Shown in pieces: positions 1 to 5,000 of a stretch of 6,256 nt of DNA. A program made the translations under genes and the position numbers. Source of the DNA: Candidatus Magasanikiibacteriota bacterium (GTDB lineage: Bacteria > Patescibacteriota > Patescibacteriia > Magasanikbacterales > GWA2-37-8). Positions within the stretch are counted from its first letter, which is position 1. Every line of letters starts with the position of its first letter. The stretch lies in NCBI GenBank assembly GCA_903858555.1, contig CAIOJG010000058.1, positions 1 through 6,256 of the forward strand, written 5' to 3'. A model generated the notes under the pieces. That model did not search any database. It was given only the letters and a program-made list of their open reading frames with translations, and had not been told where the DNA came from.

Positions 1-2055
1 ATCACTAACATTGTTAAACAAAGAAGTAAATTTCTTTTCCGAATGTTCAGTCATTTCTTCAGCGATTTTTTGTTTGGTTATATCTCGCGAAACCATTGAG
101 ACTCCAATGATTACTCCCATATTGTCGCGCACCGGAGAAATAGTCAGTGAAACAAAAATTAGCTGGCCGTTCTTTTTTATATGTGTAGCTTCAGAATTTT
201 CTACTGACGCACCCAAACTTACTCGCTGCAACATTTTATTGTTTTCTAAAACTCCGTCTTTTGGCACTAAAATATTTACAGATTGCCCCAACACTTCTTC
301 TTTGGCATAACCATAGATCTTCTCCGCTCCATTGTTCCAACTATTAATTTTATCATGCAAATCTTTGCCCACAATCGCATCGCCAGAAGAAAAAATCATT
401 GAAGCTAAATATGCCAACGCCGCACTACGACGAATATCTTGAAACATCGTAACAAAACCAATGGTTAGAACATAAAAAATAAGAGTGACCACGATTCCAA
501 ATAAACGATAAAGTCCGATCATCCTGGTAGATTTCAAATAAACGATCGACCAACCGTCACCATCGACTGGTTTAGTGCTAACCAAATATGAACCATCTTC
601 CCAATCTATAATATCGCCATTTTGTGGTTTCTGTTTAAAAATACTCTCGAAATTACTTCTGTCGTATTGTTGAGAATTTAAATATTGTCTTTTTTGTAGG
701 TATGTAATCGGCTCTACTGTATGTAAATAATAAGCAGGATCACTAGACAAAAATATTACTCCTTCTGGACTGACCAAAAAAGTAGGATTAAATTGTTTAA
801 TATTTTCTTCCGCTTGTGATAAATCCATTTTTATTACTGCCACCCCAATTACTTCATTTTGATCACCAAATATTGGATAACTAGTATAAAACCCAGATTT
901 TTTGGTAGTCACACCGACTGCGAACAAAACTGCCGGTGAACCATTAATGGCATTTTTAAAATACGGTCGAAAAGAATAGTTTTTACCAAACAGACTATCA
1001 GGGGCATTTCGATTTGAAGTTGCCAGCGTTGTCCCATTTTTATCTAAAATATAACTAATACTAACGTTGGATGCCGCATGATAACGATCTAACAATGTAT
1101 TAAGATTATCGATACTTTGCGCATCGTGAATTTTAAAAAAATCTAAAATTAAAGGTGACCCTGCCAATATTTTTGACAAATCTTTTCCTTCGTCCAAAAC
1201 TTTCTCGACATTAGCACCCAAAACTTCAACTGTATTTAAATTTAATTCCTTCTCTTCTCTTAGGGCGTATTTTCCCAAACCAACACAAAACAACCAACCA
1301 AAAATAAAAATTCCAAGTAAAACACCGAATAATTGTCGGCTAATACTACCACCATGAATAACCTGTTGTTTTTTAAGATCTTTGAATAACGCCTTTTCAT
1401 AGTGCAACCAAAAACAAACTGAAATTGTGATTGCTAACAAACCACGTATAAGTTGGATTGGAAAACCAAAAGTTTCAAAAAAGAAAGTCTGATTAGTAAA
1501 ATGAAGACCAAATAATTCTCCGGTAGGTAAAACTAATTGAGTCAAAGCGTAAATCCAAAATGCCACTGCCCCCATACAATACCGCATTTTTTGGCCTTCA
1601 TTTAAAAAAGCAAATTTCCACAAAGCAACACCAGCCGCAAACGATCCGCCAACACCTAAAACACAGCGTACAAAAATACCAAAACCGGCTTCTTTATCTA
1701 TCTGCCAACCCCAAAATAAAACCGCGGCGACTAATATATAAAACCATGTACCAATCTTAGCTTTGGCATGTAGATTATAATTTTGGCGCCAAAATTCTAT
1801 CAAACACAGGAAGGAGGTTGTCAACAAAAATAACCTCAAAATTTGAAACCAATAGACATCGGATCCGACCGTTAAATTTATCATGTCCGCCCACTCATTA
1901 AACCCATGCAGAAAACCAAAAGCACTAAGCCAATGCCAAGATATATAGGTGCGATATTGTCGCTGTAATAGATAACAAAGAAAACCCAAAAAAACAAAGG
2001 CTAGTCCGTAAAAAAAATAGATAAAATCTAATTGAGATTGGAAAAAAGCAAACAT
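1..2055 (-). CDS. Multi-pass membrane sensor with DctB-like dCache and PAS domains (3'-partial)
   Basis: An uninterrupted frame of 685 codons runs from the ATG at 2055-2053 to the left edge without a stop, so the C-terminus is missing. Residues 1-220 are very hydrophobic and look like about seven transmembrane helices (about 10-30, 39-55, 68-88, 102-117, 126-149, 159-176, 198-218). A further helix at 241-261 leads into an extracytoplasmic domain at about 262-512. That domain carries hallmarks of the DctB double-Cache family: NYSFRPYF at 359-366, GFYTSYPI at 388-395, GVAVIKMDL at 404-412 and FLVSPEGVIFLSS at 426-438. A last helix at 514-536 is followed by a PAS domain at 546-660 ending in the typical SRDIT, and a second PAS begins at EKKFTSLF (673-680). 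In characterised relatives such domains bind small carboxylates and control a cytoplasmic kinase; ligand and output here are inferred. It could instead end in a GGDEF/EAL module. The start is firm because an in-frame TAA lies three codons upstream. Confidence 0.93.
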   Translation of the reverse strand, partial: MFAFFQSQLDFIYFFYGLAFVFLGFLCYLLQRQYRTYISWHWLSAFGFLHGFNEWADMINLTVGSDVYWFQILRLFLLTTSFLCLIEFWRQNYNLHAKAKIGTWFYILVAAVLFWGWQIDKEAGFGIFVRCVLGVGGSFAAGVALWKFAFLNEGQKMRYCMGAVAFWIYALTQLVLPTGELFGLHFTNQTFFFETFGFPIQLIRGLLAITISVCFWLHYEKALFKDLKKQQVIHGGSISRQLFGVLLGIFIFGWLFCVGLGKYALREEKELNLNTVEVLGANVEKVLDEGKDLSKILAGSPLILDFFKIHDAQSIDNLNTLLDRYHAASNVSISYILDKNGTTLATSNRNAPDSLFGKNYSFRPYFKNAINGSPAVLFAVGVTTKKSGFYTSYPIFGDQNEVIGVAVIKMDLSQAEENIKQFNPTFLVSPEGVIFLSSDPAYYLHTVEPITYLQKRQYLNSQQYDRSNFESIFKQKPQNGDIIDWEDGSYLVSTKPVDGDGWSIVYLKSTRMIGLYRLFGIVVTLIFYVLTIGFVTMFQDIRRSAALAYLASMIFSSGDAIVGKDLHDKINSWNNGAEKIYGYAKEEVLGQSVNILVPKDGVLENNKMLQRVSLGASVENSEATHIKKNGQLIFVSLTISPVRDNMGVIIGVSMVSRDITKQKIAEEMTEHSEKKFTSLFNNVSD
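76..420 (-). other. PAS domain of the sensor
   Basis: Residues 546-660 form a canonical cytoplasmic PAS/S-box domain: SSGDAIVGKDLHDKINSWN, then GAEKIYGYAKEEVLGQSV, a charged linker, and HIKKNGQLIFVSLTISPVRD with GVIIGVSMVSRDIT at the end. No cofactor-specific residue, such as a haem-ligating His or flavin-binding Cys motif, is evident. It probably relays the signal from the dCache domain across the membrane. A second PAS starts about 12 residues later and is cut by the window edge. Confidence 0.9.
520..1272 (-). other. DctB-like double-Cache (dCache) sensing domain
   Basis: Residues about 262-512 lie between two transmembrane helices, as expected for an extracytoplasmic ligand-binding domain. 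After a helical stretch (EEKELNLNTVEVLGANVEKV), the core reads SYILDKNGTTLATSN, then GKNYSFRPYFKNAI, GFYTSYPIFG and GVAVIKMDLSQAE. The membrane-proximal half begins at FLVSPEGVIFLSSDP. This order and spacing match the C4-dicarboxylate sensor DctB, including the Phe-Arg-Pro-Tyr-Phe motif in the ligand-binding half. The domain has no Cys. A small organic acid as ligand is an inference from family similarity. Confidence 0.85.
1396..2055 (-). other. N-terminal multi-helix membrane domain of the sensor
   Basis: Residues 1-220 of the sensor are dominated by Phe, Leu, Ile, Val and Trp and are broken by short polar loops, giving about seven predicted membrane-spanning segments. A conserved-looking block, SAFGFLHGFNEWADM (residues 44-58), lies in the second segment or the loop after it. 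I recall similar Gly-Leu-x-His-Gly...Glu-Trp blocks at the start of other PAS-containing sensor kinases, but cannot name the family. Its role is unknown; such domains may sense a membrane-soluble signal. All Cys residues of the visible sensor (27, 84, 131, 160, 214, 257) lie in the membrane part, 1-261. Confidence 0.7.
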
Positions 2056-2086
2056 AATAAATTACTTTTTAAGTGATTCTTTTTTT
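2053..2086 (-). promoter_or_regulatory. Gene junction and start region of the sensor gene, weak or no Shine-Dalgarno
   Basis: On the minus strand the surface-protein stop TAA (2064-2062) is followed by TTTATT and then ATG (2055-2053). The purine-rich stretch before it (AAAAAG next to the stop, and a seven-A run at 2080-2086) contains no GGAG-like core. Initiation therefore probably relies on ribosomes arriving from the upstream gene. The TAA is in the same frame as the sensor, so no earlier start than the codons after it is possible. Confidence 0.65.
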
Positions 2087-5000
2087 CTAATACGGTAAAG
2101 CCATATACCCACTACTCCTAAGACTAGGAGACTGACGACTGTTGTTTTTAGATTTAAGAATTGGAACATCATTACCCAGAAATTACGTTTGACGGTAAAG
2201 ATGGTCACTGCACTTGGACGACTTTTTACTTTTGCCAGAGGATCAAGCGCCACAGCAAAAATGGTATGTTGACCAGGAGCAAGCTCGATGTCTCCTTGAG
2301 AATGGTTTATTGTCCAAACACCATTACTGTCGGTATGAGTACGATAAATCAAACCTTGGTCACTATGAATATACACCACTACATCTTGATTTGGTAAAGC
2401 CGTACCAGAGAAACTGATATTGTCATTGATATTTGCATTGGCAGTGATAGCCGGCACCAAACCAGTAACTGTAACCGCACCTGCCAAATTATTTGTCGGC
2501 ACGACTACATTAGTAATCTGCGGAACCGGTAAACCAGGTACTTCAGTCGCCTGAGTATTTAGACGGATCAAAGATGCTGGTGGAACTGCTGATGTCACCG
2601 TGCCTGCAATAATAGCAGGAGACACCACCGGCAATACTCTGGTTGGTACTATCACCGGCGCGACAATTTTGCTTAGATTTAAAATGGTCGCCGCACTAGT
2701 ATTTCCAGCTGCATCAGCTGATCGCAACGAAATTGCATGTTTTCCGTTGGTCAAAGCTAAAGTATTTGGTAATATCAATTGCCAGTTTCCATTGACATCC
2801 ACTAGTGTACTTAGGGTTCCTTTACCATCCAATACTGCATTAATCGTAGTAAGTGGTTTCGCGGTTCCTGTGATAATTGGTGTCGAATTTGAAATCGTAC
2901 TATTATTTTCAGGACTGATTACGATTGGGGCAAAAGGCGCGGTAACTATAATTTCAAAGTTAATTGCATCCGAGAAACTACTAACATTGTTTGAAAAATC
3001 TGCAGCGCGTACGGTCAAGGAATGATTGCCTTCTGCAAAATTAAAATCTTGAGAGAAAATACCGCTATTATCAGTAACTGAACTCAAACGTGTTATCAAA
3101 GTACCGTTATCGTAAAGATCGATTCTGGTACGAGGATCAGCCAAACCGGAAATTGTAACTTTAGTTTGTTTTAATGGTGAGACAATCGGATTTAAAATTG
3201 GACGATTTAAACGAGCTAAAATCGGTGCGATAAAACCACCGCCGCCGCCAGTAATCACTACTGGTATTGGTGTTGGCGCTACAGCTGTTTGGAATACTTG
3301 GATACTTGGGATTGTGACTTCATGACCAAAATCATCACTAGCAAAAATCTTAACAAAATAATCTTCGTTTGTAGGAATGCCGGTGATCACGGTAGAATTT
3401 GTCAACGCGCTGGCTAAAGTTGCATCACTGGACACACTCCATTTGGTCGCTGAAGCGGTACGATTATTTACATCATTTTGGTTGGCACCGTGCCAAATTT
3501 CATAATGATTAAAATTATTATCAGTTACTGCGGACCAATCTAAAGTCACTGAGCTGGTGGCGGAACTAAATTTACTGATCGTAGACAAACCAACCGGTGC
3601 TTTAGTATCAAGACTAAAATCACTCGAACTAAAATTAGTACTCAAATTGCCAAACGTATCACTAGCATGCAAACGAACACGCATATTATTCTTTTCCTGG
3701 TTGGCAAAATCTGTACCGGCATTCCAGGTAATGGTCTTACTACCGGCAGTTGTATCGCCGTTATCACCAGTCAAAGTTGTGGCCGGTACTGTCCAAGTTG
3801 ACCCACCATCATCGGAAATTTCTAGTGACACTGTCGAAGTAGAAGTATCTTCGGCCAAATTATAATTGATGACAATACTGTCAGTACTCGAAGTTTGTGC
3901 AGCCGTAATAGCACTAAGCACTGGCGCTTTAGTGTCCAAACCAAAAGCACCGGATTCTACATAACTTCCAAAATTACCAAAAGTATCTTGAGCACGGACA
4001 CGGACTTTCATATTTGATTTGAGCTGACCAGCAAAATCAGTTGGCGCATTCCAAACAAAAGTACGAACACCGGTATTTTGATTTGGGCCAATGTCACCAC
4101 TCACCGAAGTAGATGCTACATTCCAAGAGGCACCACCGTCATCGGAAATATTAAATTCTGTAAAATTATTAAAGGCAGAACCATCTGTTAGACTGTAATT
4201 TACCACTACCACACCACTGCCACTGGACTGGGCCGCATCAACACTGGTAATGATTGGCGCTTGAGTATCTACAGTAAAAATTCCAGATCCAAAATCACTA
4301 CTTTGATTTCCAAAAGTATCTGAGGCTCTTAAACGGGCTCGGAAATGGTCATTAAATTGATTGGAAAAATCTGTGCCAGCGTTCCAAGTAATTGTTTTTC
4401 CAAAACCGACCGACTGACTACCACCAATATTTCCGCTCACAGTGCTGGTCGCAACAGTCCAAGTAGAACCATTATCAGAAGACAATTCTAATGCGACGTT
4501 GAGATTGGTTGAATTATCATCGGTCAAATCATAAGCGATTGTTACATTATTACTGCCAGCCGATTGACCGGCGGTAACATTGGAAATGTTTGGCGCGCTT
4601 GTATCCAATGAAAAACCGGACGATTCAACATTACCACTTTGATTATCAAAATTATCAATGGCGCGCACACGCACTTTCAAATTAGCGCTGAACTGATTAT
4701 TGAAATCCGTAGCAGCATTCCAAGTAATCGTTTTACCAACTCCGGTGGTTTGACCACTTCCAATATTACCACTGAGCGAAGTCGTAGCCACACTCCAAGA
4801 CGAACCGTTGTCAGAGGAAATATCCAAAGCTACTGTCAAATTGGTAGCAGTTAAATCCGCCAAATCGTAGTTAACTGTTACAATACGGCTCAATGAATTT
4901 TGCGACGCCATTACATTACTAATTTGTGGTGCTTTCAAATCAAGCGCAAAAGCCGGACTAGTTGCTAAATTACCATCCAATACTCCGTCATTGCCCATCA

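Larger units (their letters stand above)
3595..4926 (-). repeat. Array of four conserved ~110-residue Ig-like repeats
   Basis: Four consecutive units (residues 422-533, 534-645, 646-756 and 757-865; 112, 112, 111 and 109 residues) share one pattern. Each has an opening strand ending YDL or similar, an Asp-box (S-x-D-x-G-x-S/T-W), a Ser-Gly or Thr-Gly-Asp turn, the signature TITWNAGTDF or a close variant, a strand like MKVRVRA followed by D-x-F-x-N, and a closing LDTxAP that marks the boundary. The DNA copies differ at many synonymous positions, so they are not recent duplications. In relatives such units form elongated beta-sandwich rods on the cell surface. Confidence 0.9.

Noticed and set aside
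11..310. 99-codon plus-strand reading frame
   Set aside because: It lies antisense to the PAS domain of the sensor, whose coding frame is well supported; the translation has no recognisable feature.
1560..1760. 66-codon plus-strand reading frame
   Set aside because: It is antisense to the membrane helices of the sensor; the hydrophobic pattern on the minus strand explains its existence.
2056..2061. Promoter or terminator between the two genes
   Set aside because: Only 6 bases are available, and no inverted repeat with a T tract is seen around the junction.
2065..2090. Possible programmed frameshift at the A-rich end of the surface-protein gene
   Set aside because: The seven-A run could be slippery, but the -1 frame stops after a few codons and the +1 frame stops soon after the junction; neither yields a sensible fusion.
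2600..3025. 141-codon plus-strand reading frame with hydrophobic stretches
   Set aside because: It is antisense to the Ig-like domains of the surface protein. Its length follows from the rarity of stop codons opposite Val/Ala/Thr-rich coding sequence. The other plus-strand frames between 2161 and 4854 were rejected for the same reason.
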